Assembly (NCBI GenBank): GCA_016213845.1
Contig: JACQZN010000011.1
Coordinates: 62,001-126,000, forward strand
Direction of reading: 5' to 3'
Source of the DNA: Candidatus Wallbacteria bacterium
GTDB taxonomy: Bacteria; Muiribacteriota; UBA6191; JACPRK01
DNA length: 64,000 nt
How positions within the stretch are numbered: the first letter of the stretch is position 1; each line of letters starts with the position of its first letter. The notes beneath the pieces were generated by a model. It was not told where the DNA came from, did not search any database, and worked only from the letters and a program-made list of their open reading frames with translations. The position numbers were made by a program, and so were the translations under genes. Of the stretch, positions 25,973 through 36,700 are shown piece by piece.

Positions 25973-27141
25973 GCCGCCGGCCGCTCCTGGGTCTACTGGG
26001 CCTTTCGCTGCTGGCCACCGCGGCCTTCGCCCAGCCATCGGAGTTCGACACCCTTCGCAACGCCGCTGCCGCCAGCGCGCCCGCGGCAGCCCAGGCCACT
26101 GCAGCCGTGGCGAAGTTCGGGCCCTACACGGTCCTCGGACAACCCGTCAAGGTGTTCCACACCTACTTCGAACGTGAGCTGGACGCCCCCGACTTCTTCA
26201 ACTTCGAGTCCTACCAGGAGTACGGCCCCTTCAAGCACAAGTTCATCAACGCGGGCACCTGCTACGGCATCTCGATGTTCACACTGCGGTACTTCCAGTG
26301 GTTCGTCCTGCCGCACCTGCTTTCCGACGAACAGCTGAAGGCCGTCAAGGCCCGCCGGATTCCCGCCTACGCCCGGCGCGTGGCCAAGGACATGGGGCTG
26401 CCCGATTGGGTCCTCGGCTCCCCGACGGACGGCGGCGATGGAATCAAGCTCTCGGCCAGCGCGCGAGCCCAGCGCATCGCCCCGTACCGGATGCGCACGC
26501 TGCTGAAAGGCAAGACCGCGCTGATCCGATCGCTGCAGGACTCGATTGAGCGGACGGCCAAGCTGGAGTGCGTCCGGATGTTCGACAACCAGCAGCTCCT
26601 GATGAACCTGGGCCAGCGGATCGCCCAGTTCACCGACCGGACCCTCTTCGGACGGGTCCCGCGCGAATCGGAGCTGGGGCGGAAGCTCTTCGGCGTCGGC
26701 GGCTTCGGCCTGATGCGCAAGTACGTCGAGGACACGTCGCTGGGGGCTTTCGAGATTGGCTACTACGGTTCCAAGCTCAAGCCGATCTGGGGCCACTCGG
26801 TGGTCGGTTACCGCATCGTTCAGTACGCAGCCCGCAAGGCGGGGAGCCCGGGCCAGGTCGAAGCCTTCCGGATCGATATCTTCGACAACAACGACCCGAC
26901 CAACACCTCCGACAACGCCTTCTGGTTCATCCCTGACGCCCAGGGGTTCGCGCCCTCGAAGGAGTATGCCGAGTTCTACGACGGAGACAACCCGCTGGTT
27001 CCCAAGGGCAAGCACTTCCTGCGCCCGGCCCAGCTCGGTCCCAGCGCCGAACAGCAGATGCTGACGGTGGAGAAGAACACCTTCAACCAGTGGATGTTCC
27101 GCCACAAGCGGGTCGGCGACAGCGAAATCCGAGGACGCTGA
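25969..27141 (+). CDS. Secreted papain-like cysteine protease candidate
   Basis: 390 residues with a signal peptide (LLGLLGLSLLATAAFAQ). The residues NAGTCYGISMFTLRYFQ (Cys98), GHSVVGYRI (His276) and DIFDNNDP (Asp306) occur in the order and spacing expected of a Cys-His-Asp triad in papain-fold or transglutaminase-like enzymes. The GxCYG start of a helix followed by GHxVxxY is a recurring signature in predicted bacterial surface proteases. No matching Pfam name comes to mind. The ATGA overlap with the upstream membrane protein suggests an enzyme-partner pair in the periplasm. Confidence 0.62.
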   Translation: MSRRPLLGLLGLSLLATAAFAQPSEFDTLRNAAAASAPAAAQATAAVAKFGPYTVLGQPVKVFHTYFERELDAPDFFNFESYQEYGPFKHKFINAGTCYGISMFTLRYFQWFVLPHLLSDEQLKAVKARRIPAYARRVAKDMGLPDWVLGSPTDGGDGIKLSASARAQRIAPYRMRTLLKGKTALIRSLQDSIERTAKLECVRMFDNQQLLMNLGQRIAQFTDRTLFGRVPRESELGRKLFGVGGFGLMRKYVEDTSLGAFEIGYYGSKLKPIWGHSVVGYRIVQYAARKAGSPGQVEAFRIDIFDNNDPTNTSDNAFWFIPDAQGFAPSKEYAEFYDGDNPLVPKGKHFLRPAQLGPSAEQQMLTVEKNTFNQWMFRHKRVGDSEIRGR

Positions 27142-27208
27142 GCCGGCGGCAAAGGCGCCCGGGAGCTCGAGCGGCGAGGACCTTGGCAGCCGTACGGCGG
27201 GGTCAGCG

Positions 27209-28249
27209 ATGAGCCCAGGCGGTCGCTCGCCCGGCCCGGTGTTCATCATCGGGACCGAACGCTCCGGCTCGAACCTGCTGCGGCTGATGCTCGACGCCCA
27301 CTCCTCGTTCGCGATCCCGCACCCGCCCCACTTCATGAGGTACCTGGCGCCGCTTGCGGCGTCGTACGGGGATCTCTCGGATAGCGAGAACCGGCGGAGG
27401 CTCACGACGGACGCCCTGCTCCTCCTGCGCGCCCACATCCACCCCTGGGAGCACCTGATCGATGAGGAGACCGTAGTCGCAGAGGCATCCCCGTCCGTGT
27501 TCGGCGTGGTCGCGGCGATTCAGGAGCAGTACCGCGAGCAGGCCGGCGCCAGGCGATGGGGCTGCAAGAGCACCTTCACGGTCCACTACGTGGACCACGT
27601 GGTCGCCGAGTATCCGGACGCGCGGTTCCTCTGGCTGGTCCGGGATCCGCGTGACGTGGCGGCCTCGGCGAAGCGATCGGTCTTCTGCCGGTTTCACCCC
27701 CTGCTGACGGCCAGGCTCTGGGTCGAAGAGCAGGAGCGGGCGGCGGCTGCACTGGAGCGCTACGGCGCCGCGCAGGTCCACTTGCTTCGCTACGAGGAGC
27801 TGGTAGCGGCCCCCAGACACCGACTCGAACAGGTCTGCGCCTTCCTGGGAGAACCTTTCGAGGAGGCCATGCTCCAGCACCATGTGACGCCGGCCGCTCA
27901 CCGGCTCGCCCGGCTCTCGGAATCGTGGGCGAACGCCGATCGCCCGGTCAACGAGGAGAGCGTCGGCCGTCACACCCGCGCCCTCACGGACCGCGAGCGA
28001 CGGCTGGTCGAGCAGACGGCCGGCCCGATGATGCAACGGCTAGGCTACCGCCTCGAGGCCGGACTCCCCTGGGTAGAGCCGCCTTCCGAGCTCGCCCTCC
28101 ACGCGCTCGACTTCTGGCTCTGGCTTTCGGTCGAATGGCGCTCGATGCGCACCGACCGCAATCACTGGCAGCGCTGGCTCAGGGACGCCACCGTCCTTTG
28201 GCTACGCGTAAAGGCATTCGCGCGGGTCAGGCTGGGCCTGAAGCCATAG
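27209..28249 (+). CDS. Sulfotransferase family protein
   Basis: 346 residues. The 5'-phosphosulfate loop reads GPVFIIGTERSGSNLLRLML and the 3'-phosphate-binding segment FLWLVRDPRDVAASAKRS, the two PAPS-binding hallmarks of the sulfotransferase fold. Members move a sulfo group from PAPS to a carbohydrate, lipid or amine; the acceptor cannot be read from the sequence. There is no signal peptide. It follows the protease-like gene by 67 bp and precedes the M16 gene by 53 bp. Confidence 0.82.
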   Translation: MSPGGRSPGPVFIIGTERSGSNLLRLMLDAHSSFAIPHPPHFMRYLAPLAASYGDLSDSENRRRLTTDALLLLRAHIHPWEHLIDEETVVAEASPSVFGVVAAIQEQYREQAGARRWGCKSTFTVHYVDHVVAEYPDARFLWLVRDPRDVAASAKRSVFCRFHPLLTARLWVEEQERAAAALERYGAAQVHLLRYEELVAAPRHRLEQVCAFLGEPFEEAMLQHHVTPAAHRLARLSESWANADRPVNEESVGRHTRALTDRERRLVEQTAGPMMQRLGYRLEAGLPWVEPPSELALHALDFWLWLSVEWRSMRTDRNHWQRWLRDATVLWLRVKAFARVRLGLKP

Positions 28250-28302
28250 GTCGTCCGCCCCCCCTTGCCTGGGCCGTGCCAGGCTGCGAGGATGGAAGGA
28301 CC

Positions 28303-31038
28303 ATGCGAATCCGACACGCGCTGCTGACACTGGTCCTCCTCTCCGCCCCCGTGCTGGGCGCCAACGCCCCGAAGGTCGAAGCGGAGAAGTACACGCTCGG
28401 CAACGGGCTCCAGGTGCTGCTCCATGTCGATCGGAAGCTGCCGATCGTCCACGTCAACGAGTGGTTCCACGTTGGTTCGAAGAACGAGAAACCCGGCCGG
28501 ACCGGGTTCGCCCACCTCTTCGAGCACATGATGTTCCAGGGCTCCAAGAATGCCCAGGACAAGTACCTGGCCTACGCCGAGCAGGTCGGCGCCAGCCTCC
28601 GGGACGGAGGAGTCAACGGCACCACCGACACCGATCGGACCAACTACTTCATCACGGCACCGTCGTCGGCTCTGGAGAAGATGCTCTGGCTCGAGTCCGA
28701 CCGCATCACGGGGCTGCTCGACGCGATGACGCAGGAGAAGCTCGACAACCAGCGCGACGTCGTCAAGAACGAACGGCGCCAGAGCTACGAGAACGTCCCC
28801 TACGGCCGCTGGCTGCTCCTGGCGATCGAGAACCTGTACCCCGCAGCCCACCCGTACTCCTGGCCCACCATCGGCAGCATGGCGGACCTGACGGCGGCCT
28901 CGATGGACGACGTGAAGGAGTTCTTCCGCACGTACTACACGCCCAACAACCTCACCCTCACCGTCGCCGGGGACTTCGAGCCTGCCGAGGCAAAGCGGCT
29001 GATCGAGAAGTACTTCGCGCCGATCCCGCCCGGTCCGGCGCTGGACCGCCCCAAGCGCCTCCCGGCTCCACTCTCCGGTGAGCGCATCGTCGAGGCCCGC
29101 GACCGCGTGCCCCAGGCGCGCACCTACATGCTCTGGCACTCGCCCGCCTTCTTCGACCCGGGCGATGCCGACCTCGATCTCGCGGCCCTCGTTCTCTCCG
29201 ACGGTCTCTCCTCCCAGCTCCAGAAGTTGCTGGTCTACGAGAAGCAGCTCTGCACGAGCATCCAGGCCTTTCAGATGTCGCTGGAGCTCTCGGGCGTCTT
29301 CTGCGTCATCGCCACTGCCCGCCCGGGGGTCGAGTTGCCCGAGATCGAGCGCATGATCACCGAGAAGCTCCACGAGGCCGCCACGAACGGAGTCTCGGCC
29401 GTGGAGCTCGACCGCGCTCGCAACAAGCACGAGCTGGAGTTCATCAGCGGCCTGGAGCGCATCGGCGGCTTCGGCGGCAAGGCCGATCAGCTCGCCAAGT
29501 ACAACACTTACCTTGGGACGCCGGACCTCTTCGGGGCCGACCTGGACCGCTACGCGAAGAGCACGCCGGCGTCGGTCACGGCCGCCATTGCCCGCTGGCT
29601 CGACACGCCCAACCGCGTGCTTCTCCGGTTCCTGCCGGAGGCGTCGGGCCGCGAGACGGCCTCCAAGCTGGACCGCACCAAGGCGCCGGTGCCGGGAAAG
29701 GACCGGCCGTTCCAGGTCCCCGAGGTGAAGACCAGGAAGTTGACGAACGGCCTCACCGTGTTCGTGGTCGAGCGGCCCGAGCTGCCGAAGGTTGCGGTTT
29801 CGCTCGTCTCCAAGGGTGGCCTGGCGGCCGAGGCGCCGGACAAGGCAGGCGTTGCAACCCTGACCCTGAAGACGATCGACAAGGGCACGAAGACCCGCAA
29901 AGCGCTCCAGATCGAGGAGGAGCTCGCCGCCCTAGGCACGGAGCTCTCCCGCGGGGGACAGCGTGAGTGGATGACGCTCTCCGTCGAAGTCCTGGAGCGC
30001 AACCTGCCCGCGGCGCTCGACATCCTGGCCGACGTGGCGATGCACCCGACGTTCCCCGCCGAAGAGGTCGAACGGGAGCGCAAGAAGCACCTGGACGACC
30101 TGCTCCAGGAGCAGCAGGCGCCCAACCGGATCGCCCGGCGAGTGGTGCCGCTGCTGATGTTCGGCGCCGCACATCCCTACGGCCACGCGGTCCTGGGAGA
30201 CGAAAGCTCGATTCAGTCCTTGAAGCCGGAAGACCTGGCCGCCTGCCACGCGAAGCTATGGAGACCGGGCGGCTCGGCGCTCATCTTTTCGGGAGACATC
30301 ACGCTCCAGAAGGCGCAGACTCTGGCCGAGGACATCTTCGGCGGCTGGTCGGGCGAGGCCGAAAAGGCCGCCGAGATGCCCAAGCCCCAGCTGGCGCCAG
30401 CGGGGAAGATTTATCTGGTCGATCGGCAGGATTCGGCCCAGACGAACCTGTCGCTCTTGCTGCCGGGCATCCGGCGCGATTCGCCGGACTACCACGCGCT
30501 CAGGACCGTCGACGCCGTCTGGGGCGGCACGTTCGGCGCGCGGCTCAACATGAACCTGCGCGAGAAGAAGGGCTACAGCTACGGCGTCTTTTCGTACCCG
30601 GGTGTCCTGACGCAGGGTGGCCTCTGGGAGGCGACCGGAGGCGTGCAGACGAAGGTGACGAAGGAGTCGGTCGCGGAGTTTCTGAAGGAGCTGAAGGATC
30701 TGGGAGGCGCCAGGCCGATCACGCAGAAGGAGCTGGACGAGGCAAAGGCCAATCGCATCCGGGGCTACGCTCAGTCGTTCGAGACACTGGCCAAGCTCAA
30801 CGGGAAGCTCGGGGAGCTCTTCGGCCAGGATCGGCCGCTCACGGACCTGGCCGACGAACCGGTCGAGATCGAGAAGATCACGCTGGCGAAGGCCAACGAA
30901 GTTGCCCAGAAGTACGCGGTCTCCGGACAGCTGCGGCTGCTGGCGATCGGAGACGCCCGGCAGATCCAGGAAGGCCTGGAGGGGCTGGGACTGGGTCCGG
31001 TGACGAAGCTGGACCCTAGAGGGAACCAGGCGCGCTAG
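28303..31038 (+). CDS. M16 family zinc metallopeptidase, fused two-half form
   Basis: 911 residues, secreted (signal peptide MRIRHALLTLVLLSAPVLG). The inverted zinc motif HLFEH is at residues 71-75, with the third ligand Glu157 in VVKNERRQS. The C-terminal half (from about residue 470) is the usual inactive M16 partner domain fused on the same chain, as in processing-protease-like zinc peptidases of the bacterial envelope. The start ATG has GGAAGGA a few bases upstream. The role is probably breakdown of peptides in the periplasm. Confidence 0.92.
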   Translation: MRIRHALLTLVLLSAPVLGANAPKVEAEKYTLGNGLQVLLHVDRKLPIVHVNEWFHVGSKNEKPGRTGFAHLFEHMMFQGSKNAQDKYLAYAEQVGASLRDGGVNGTTDTDRTNYFITAPSSALEKMLWLESDRITGLLDAMTQEKLDNQRDVVKNERRQSYENVPYGRWLLLAIENLYPAAHPYSWPTIGSMADLTAASMDDVKEFFRTYYTPNNLTLTVAGDFEPAEAKRLIEKYFAPIPPGPALDRPKRLPAPLSGERIVEARDRVPQARTYMLWHSPAFFDPGDADLDLAALVLSDGLSSQLQKLLVYEKQLCTSIQAFQMSLELSGVFCVIATARPGVELPEIERMITEKLHEAATNGVSAVELDRARNKHELEFISGLERIGGFGGKADQLAKYNTYLGTPDLFGADLDRYAKSTPASVTAAIARWLDTPNRVLLRFLPEASGRETASKLDRTKAPVPGKDRPFQVPEVKTRKLTNGLTVFVVERPELPKVAVSLVSKGGLAAEAPDKAGVATLTLKTIDKGTKTRKALQIEEELAALGTELSRGGQREWMTLSVEVLERNLPAALDILADVAMHPTFPAEEVERERKKHLDDLLQEQQAPNRIARRVVPLLMFGAAHPYGHAVLGDESSIQSLKPEDLAACHAKLWRPGGSALIFSGDITLQKAQTLAEDIFGGWSGEAEKAAEMPKPQLAPAGKIYLVDRQDSAQTNLSLLLPGIRRDSPDYHALRTVDAVWGGTFGARLNMNLREKKGYSYGVFSYPGVLTQGGLWEATGGVQTKVTKESVAEFLKELKDLGGARPITQKELDEAKANRIRGYAQSFETLAKLNGKLGELFGQDRPLTDLADEPVEIEKITLAKANEVAQKYAVSGQLRLLAIGDARQIQEGLEGLGLGPVTKLDPRGNQAR

Positions 31039-31070
31039 TGGAACCCGCGATGGATTCCCACGGGTTTCCG

Positions 31071-31131
31071 TTCAGCCTGAGCTTGTCGAAGGCCGAGCCC
31101 GTTGTGGCCGTGTCCCTCGACAAGCTCGGGG
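31071..31131. repeat. CTGAGCTTGTCGAAGG-type inverted repeat pair
   Basis: CAGCCTGAGCTTGTCGAAGG (31073-31092) is followed about 20 bases later by the reverse-oriented CCCTCGACAAGCTCGGGG (31113-31130). This motif, seen as PELVEG/LRQAQ when translated, is from memory a very widespread REP-like palindrome in bacterial genomes. It fills most of the gap between the M16 and kinase genes. Confidence 0.75.
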
Positions 31132-31189
31132 CGAGCGGCACAGGAGCTCATCGCAGGCTCCAGTAGCCGCGCCCAGCGCAGGAGGCCGG

Positions 31190-33631
31190 ATGATCCGTAT
31201 TCCGGGCTACGAGCTCCTCGAGACGCTTGGCACCGGCGCCTCGGCGACGGTTTACCGCGCGGTGCAGCAGGCACTCGGGCGGGAGGTCGCCCTGAAGGTG
31301 CTGGCGCCGGGCATGTTCGGCGAAGAAGAGACGCGGGCGCGGTTTCTGCGAGAAGCTCGCGTCCAGGCGCGACTGTCGCACCCCAGGCTGCTGGCGCTGT
31401 ACGACGCGGGGTTCGCGGGGGGGCAGGCGTACCTGGCCACCGAGCTGGTCCAGTCGGGGACGCTGAGGGCGCGCCTGGCGGCGTCCGGGCGGCTGGCGAC
31501 TGGCGAGACCCTAAGGCTCGGCAAGCAGATCGCGGAAGGGTTGGAGGCGGCCCACGCGGCCGGAATCGTCCACCGGGACCTGAAGCCCGAAAACGTCCTG
31601 CTCACGGGGACCGGGGACGTGAAGCTGGCGGATTTCGGATTGGCCAAGCCGCTCGGAGAGAGTGGCACCTTTCAGTCCGCTGCAGGGCTGATGGTCGGCA
31701 CTCCGGGCTACCTTGCGCCAGAGGTGGTGGCGGGCGAGAGCGCCGGAGTCGCTGCCGACCTGTACGCGCTGGGCGTCGTCATTTACGAGATGACGAGCGG
31801 GGAGAGGCCGTTCGCCGACGAGGAGCTGGGCGAGCTCTTCCGGCGGCAGCGCGACGAGCCGGCCGCCGAGCTGCGGCTGAAGTTTCCGGAGGTGTCACCG
31901 GGTCTTTCGCGTCTGGTAGCAAGCTGCCTGGCGCGTGAGGCGTCTCGAAGGCCGGCGGCTGCGGCCGACGTGAAGACGGTCCTGGAGGAGCTGGAGCGGG
32001 CCGGGCCCGGCGCGCCGGCCGCAGAGGCGCCCCCCACCCGTGCCCTTGCCCGCTCGGTCGTCAAGCCCGAGGGACCCAGGGCTACGGTCCAGCTGTCAGG
32101 GCCGCCAGACGCGGTCCCGGCCGCCCGGCCGGGCCGTCCGTTCCGCTGGCTCGGCGCGGCACTCGCCGTGGCTGTTCTTGCCGTGGCAGGCGTCTGGCGA
32201 ACGGGGTCGTTCACGTCGCCGAGAGGACGGGAGCTCCAGCGACCGCCACTGCAGCGCGCCGCGGTCTTGCCGGCTGTGTCGAGCGTGGGGGTTGGCGCCG
32301 ATCGCGCCTCGCTCTGGCTGGCGGAGCCGACCCGGGAGCCGGTTCGCGTGACGGTACAGGCAAAGCCGGGGGGCGAGTCGTCTTCGCTACACGTACCCGC
32401 AGGCGAGCGCTCGATCACGTTCGCAGGACTTCGGCCGTCGACGGACTACTCGGTCACGCTCTCGAGCGGCCAGATGACCGTGACGACGTTCGTCAGGACG
32501 CTGCTGCGCGCGTCGTGGAGCGACGCTTTCGCCATCGCGCCAAACCTCGACGCAGCCCACATCGAGGTGGCGGTGCGAGGCCAGGACGTGGCCGTGGGTA
32601 TCCTCGAGAACCGGGACGACGGAGGCACCCAGTTTCGACTGCAACGGAGCTGCGACGCAGGATTGACCTGGGGCCCGGTGGAGAATCCGTTTCCGGGCGA
32701 CGACGTGGCCGACTGGGCCAGCCTGGCCTATTGCCGCGAGGGTCTCGTCGTGGCAATTCGCCGCAGGACGGTCGCGAACAACAGTGAGCTTTCGGAGAGC
32801 TTCGTCAGGCTTCTGTCCGACCAAGGGCAGCTCCGCGATATCGAGCTCCGGCCACCGTTGGCCTGGCCCTGCGCGGCCCTCGTCTCCCTGGGAGAGAGCC
32901 CCCCCCTCGTACTGCACGCGGCGGCAGGCGCGGAGTCTCTCTACCTGAGCCGGTTGGCGTCCCCGATCGGCTCGGGCGCGAGCTCCCGGGCTGTGGCGTC
33001 CAAGCTGCCCCACGCGCTCGAGTTTCACGCCATTCGGTCTGGCTCCCGGCTTGTCGCCGTCTCGCGGGTTTTCGAGTCGCCGGCCGAGCGGCGGCAGGCC
33101 CACTACTCGATCGCGGCGGAAGGGGGTTCGGGAGAATGGCTTCCCTGGCAGCCTCTGAGTGCGCCCTCGGAGTACACGTCGCATCTGGGTCTCGCGGCGC
33201 TCGATGGGGTGACCCTGGTCACCAGCGACTCGGAGAAGGAGGGCCATCTCGTTCAGTTGCGACGCCTGGCGCCGGAGAGCACCGCTTTCTCCCCGGCGTT
33301 TTCACCGCTGGACGATGCCTTGAAGGACCCGGCCGGCCGGGCTCTGGAGCGCGAGGAGTCCCGCACCCCGTGCCTGGCAGTCAGCAACGGCCGCTTCTAC
33401 CTGGGATGTGTCGCCAAGACCGACAATCTGGCCCGCGACCTGATCTGGGCTGGCGAGTTGCTCGTGTTCGCCAGCAAGGACGGGCTGAGCTGGCGGATTC
33501 ATCACCGTGCGCAGATCGGCCAGACCGGAAAGGTACGCTGCATGCGGCTGGCGGCCGTAGGCGGCGCTCTGATGGCCATCATCGGCACCCGGCAGAACGG
33601 GCTCTACGCAGTGCGGCTGGCCGCCCGGTGA
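31190..33631 (+). CDS. Transmembrane Ser/Thr protein kinase with propeller-like ectodomain
   Basis: 813 residues. The kinase domain is complete: glycine loop GTGASATVY (14-22), Lys36 in VALKVL, HRDLKPEN (128-135), DFG (148-150) and GTPGYLAPEV. A membrane span at about 318-337 (WLGAALAVAVLAVAGVW) leads to an extracytoplasmic part with short fibronectin-like strands, then repeats such as RSCDAGLTWGPVENPF that resemble BNR/sialidase propeller blades. This is the PknB-type layout for sensing outside and phosphorylating inside. GGAGG precedes the ATG. The target may be among the envelope proteins downstream; that is inference. Confidence 0.9.
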   Translation: MIRIPGYELLETLGTGASATVYRAVQQALGREVALKVLAPGMFGEEETRARFLREARVQARLSHPRLLALYDAGFAGGQAYLATELVQSGTLRARLAASGRLATGETLRLGKQIAEGLEAAHAAGIVHRDLKPENVLLTGTGDVKLADFGLAKPLGESGTFQSAAGLMVGTPGYLAPEVVAGESAGVAADLYALGVVIYEMTSGERPFADEELGELFRRQRDEPAAELRLKFPEVSPGLSRLVASCLAREASRRPAAAADVKTVLEELERAGPGAPAAEAPPTRALARSVVKPEGPRATVQLSGPPDAVPAARPGRPFRWLGAALAVAVLAVAGVWRTGSFTSPRGRELQRPPLQRAAVLPAVSSVGVGADRASLWLAEPTREPVRVTVQAKPGGESSSLHVPAGERSITFAGLRPSTDYSVTLSSGQMTVTTFVRTLLRASWSDAFAIAPNLDAAHIEVAVRGQDVAVGILENRDDGGTQFRLQRSCDAGLTWGPVENPFPGDDVADWASLAYCREGLVVAIRRRTVANNSELSESFVRLLSDQGQLRDIELRPPLAWPCAALVSLGESPPLVLHAAAGAESLYLSRLASPIGSGASSRAVASKLPHALEFHAIRSGSRLVAVSRVFESPAERRQAHYSIAAEGGSGEWLPWQPLSAPSEYTSHLGLAALDGVTLVTSDSEKEGHLVQLRRLAPESTAFSPAFSPLDDALKDPAGRALEREESRTPCLAVSNGRFYLGCVAKTDNLARDLIWAGELLVFASKDGLSWRIHHRAQIGQTGKVRCMRLAAVGGALMAIIGTRQNGLYAVRLAAR

Positions 33632-33775
33632 CCGAAGTCGCGGCGCCTGCGGAGCGGCCGGTGAGATCCCCCCGCGAGCATGACGAAACTCCCGCCACTG
33701 CACGCAACAACCTCGATCCATGATCGGTAGTAGTTGCGGGTGGCCCAGCGGCCAGCCGACCAGGAGAATAATCCC

Positions 33776-36700
33776 ATGAAAACCTGCCTTCGCCCTGCCC
33801 TCTTGACGGTTTCCCTGCTCGCTGCGGTCGTGGCGGCGCCCCTGTCGGCGCAGCCCGGTGACGACGCGTTCGGCGGGCTGAACCAGGCCGCGGGTGCCCG
33901 TCGTTCGGCGCCCGCGCAGGCTTTGCCGCCTGCGACGGGCGACCTGGATGCGCTGCGCAAGCAGCGGCTGCAGGCGGCGCAGGTGATCTCGACGGCGGTC
34001 GAGACGGCCGACGACGCGTCGGCGGTGCCGACGATGCGTTCGGCGCTGCAAAGCTTGCTGGCGCTCATCGCCCGGCTCGAGACGGACCTGGGCCTGCGCG
34101 AGAAGGGCGGCAACGGCCAGCCGTTCTACAGCTATCCGCAGGGGCTGGAGAAGGCGGCGCTGCTCAACCAGTGCTACGTGACCGCGGGACAGGCCTACGA
34201 GAACATCTATCGGCGCTCCGCCAAGGGTGCTCAGCCGGATACGGCGGCGGCGGGCGAGACACTCAAGTTCTACTGGCAGGCCTCCGCGACCGGGTACTTC
34301 CAGCTCCAGCAGGGTAACTGGGAGAAGAAGGTCTTCCCGGACATCCAGCGCGACCCGGTCATCAACCGGCTCCAGACCTCGGGGAAGAGCGCTGCGTCGC
34401 TGCTCTTCAGCTTCACGACGTTGCTGACCGGCAGCGACTTCAGCGAGGCTCGGTCCGACGCATTGCGGGCCCGCCGCGGCATCCTGCTGGCGCTCAAGGA
34501 GCAGGCCGACAACGGCTACGCGGAGCTCGACAAGACCCCGACCGGCATCGCGGCCGACTTCGGCCAGCGGGTGGCGGCGCGCGACCCGGCCAAGGTCAAC
34601 TTCCTGGACAAGCAAGCGTCCGCGGAGGCGATCTCGGAGGCATACTTCCGGATGGGCCAGGAGTACCTGAGCGCCAGCCGCACGGCGCAGAAGGACGACG
34701 ACCTGCTGATGGCGCTGAAGCACTTCCAGATCGCATCGGCGCAGATCTACTGGTCACGCACCAAGAAGTTCCGCCTCAAGGAGGCGCAGGTCCAGCAGCT
34801 GGCCAAGGCCCTTCTGGCGCGCATGGCCGGCGACGCGGGGCTGGCTGCAAAGCTGGCCACCGAGACCGGCTTGCCGGTGGAGCAGGTGCAGGCCGCACTC
34901 GACCGCTTCGCGGAGGAACTGGTGAAGTTCATCGAGGTGCCGAACGGCTCACGAGAAACGCCGGCGCAGGCACTCCAGAAGCTCAACCCGGCGGACCTGG
35001 ACGCGCTCATCCTCGCGGCCCAGCGCGACGACCACGTGGCCTTCACGCGAACGGTCCGCAAGATGGGGCTGCTGAAAAAGGAAGACGGCACGCCGACGCC
35101 GCCGGCGGACCAGGAGCAGCGCATCACGGAGCTCCTGGCCAAGCTCAAGGAGCTCCTCAATCGCGACACGGTGCCGTACGGCTACTGGCTGGCCGTCACG
35201 GGGACACCCGAGCGGGCGCGCGAGCAGTACTTCGCGATGATCAAGGCGCGATTCAAGCTCGACGTGCAGCCCCTGGCCAGCACCATCGCCGCCGAGAACT
35301 TCATCCGCGGCCTGAAGAAGCAAGAGAGCGTGGCCGGCATCGGGCCCGAGAAGGCAGCCGGCGCGCAGGGGGACTTCCTGCAGCTGGCACGGCTGGAGCG
35401 CGAGGCGATGAGCGCGCTGGTGCGCGGCGATACGGCGAAGGCCGAAGCGGCCTTCAAGAAGGCCGATGCGCTGCTGGAGAAGCTCTCGTCAGCCAACGCG
35501 GATTACTTCGAGAAGGCCGAGGCGACGCGCTACAAGAACAGCTTCTCGCAGCTGCGGTCGCGGATGTACCTCGAGTGGGGCGACATGCTGATGGAGCAGG
35601 CACGGCAAGCCGACCGGGGTAACGCGGCCTACCAGGCGGGCCTCCTGAACGCGCTGAAGGCCTATGCCCGCGCCTCCGACGAGTACCCGATGCGGCGGGT
35701 GGAGCTGTCGCGCGCCAGCTACTACAAGCGCCAGGGCGGCGACACGCGGCTGCCGAGCCTGGTGGTCGACAGCATGGAGACCGCCGGCAAGCACAAGATC
35801 CACACGAACCCGCACGCCGTGTATGCCTCCAAGAAGCTGAACGCCGCCCTCGAGGAGATGATGCTCGGCAACGACCCCGAGTTCCTCAAGGTGGTCGAGG
35901 AGATCACGCGCGAGCTGCTTGCGATGCGCACACAGCAGAAGCTGAACGAAACGCCGACCACCAGCGTCGACCTGTCCGAGGAGTTCAAGAACAAGATCTC
36001 GAAGATCTTCGGCGACAAGGGCGTCATCCTCTACGACCCGCAGCTCTCCGAGGTCTCCCGCGAGCTCATCGACCTGCTCTACTCGCGCGAGATCGACGAC
36101 TCGCAGCGACGGCTCAAGCTGCGCACGGTCGTCACGCGCGTGGCACGCGGCGGCACGGTGAGCGTCGTGGACGAGGTGGCCAAGTCGATGGAAGAGGCCG
36201 CAACGAACACTCTGGCTGCCAGCGACGCCGTCGACCAGCGCGACCGCGACGACAAGACGCGCCTGGAGAACGTCGTCAAGCAGTGGGACGGCCGGTTGTC
36301 GAAGGCGACGCCGAATGCCCAGGCACTCAACGAGATCTTCTTCAACATCGCCACCAAGTTCCGCAATCGCGCGCAGATGGCGGAGTCGCAGGCCGATGTG
36401 CTCGACAAGCGGCCCGACGTGGAAGGCGCCAAACAGAAGCGCGCGGAGGCCAACGAGAACTACCTGAACGCGATCCGCTTCTACTTCATGGCGAGCAAGA
36501 AGGTCTTCTACGGCAACGAGAAGACGTTCGCCTTCCAGCTCCCGGAGTGGGACGTGTCGCTGCTCCTGGCGTATCGGGCCTACCGCCTGGTGGCGCACGA
36601 GGCGCCGTCGCTCCTGAGGGTGACGGGCGACTGGGCGGGCACGCTGTTGAAGGTGCCGGCCGGCTCGAAGCTGGTGTTCATCCAGGAAGCGATCAAGAAC

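Noticed and set aside
25993-27438. 481-residue minus-strand frame
   Set aside because: Shadow of the protease-like and sulfotransferase genes on the plus strand.
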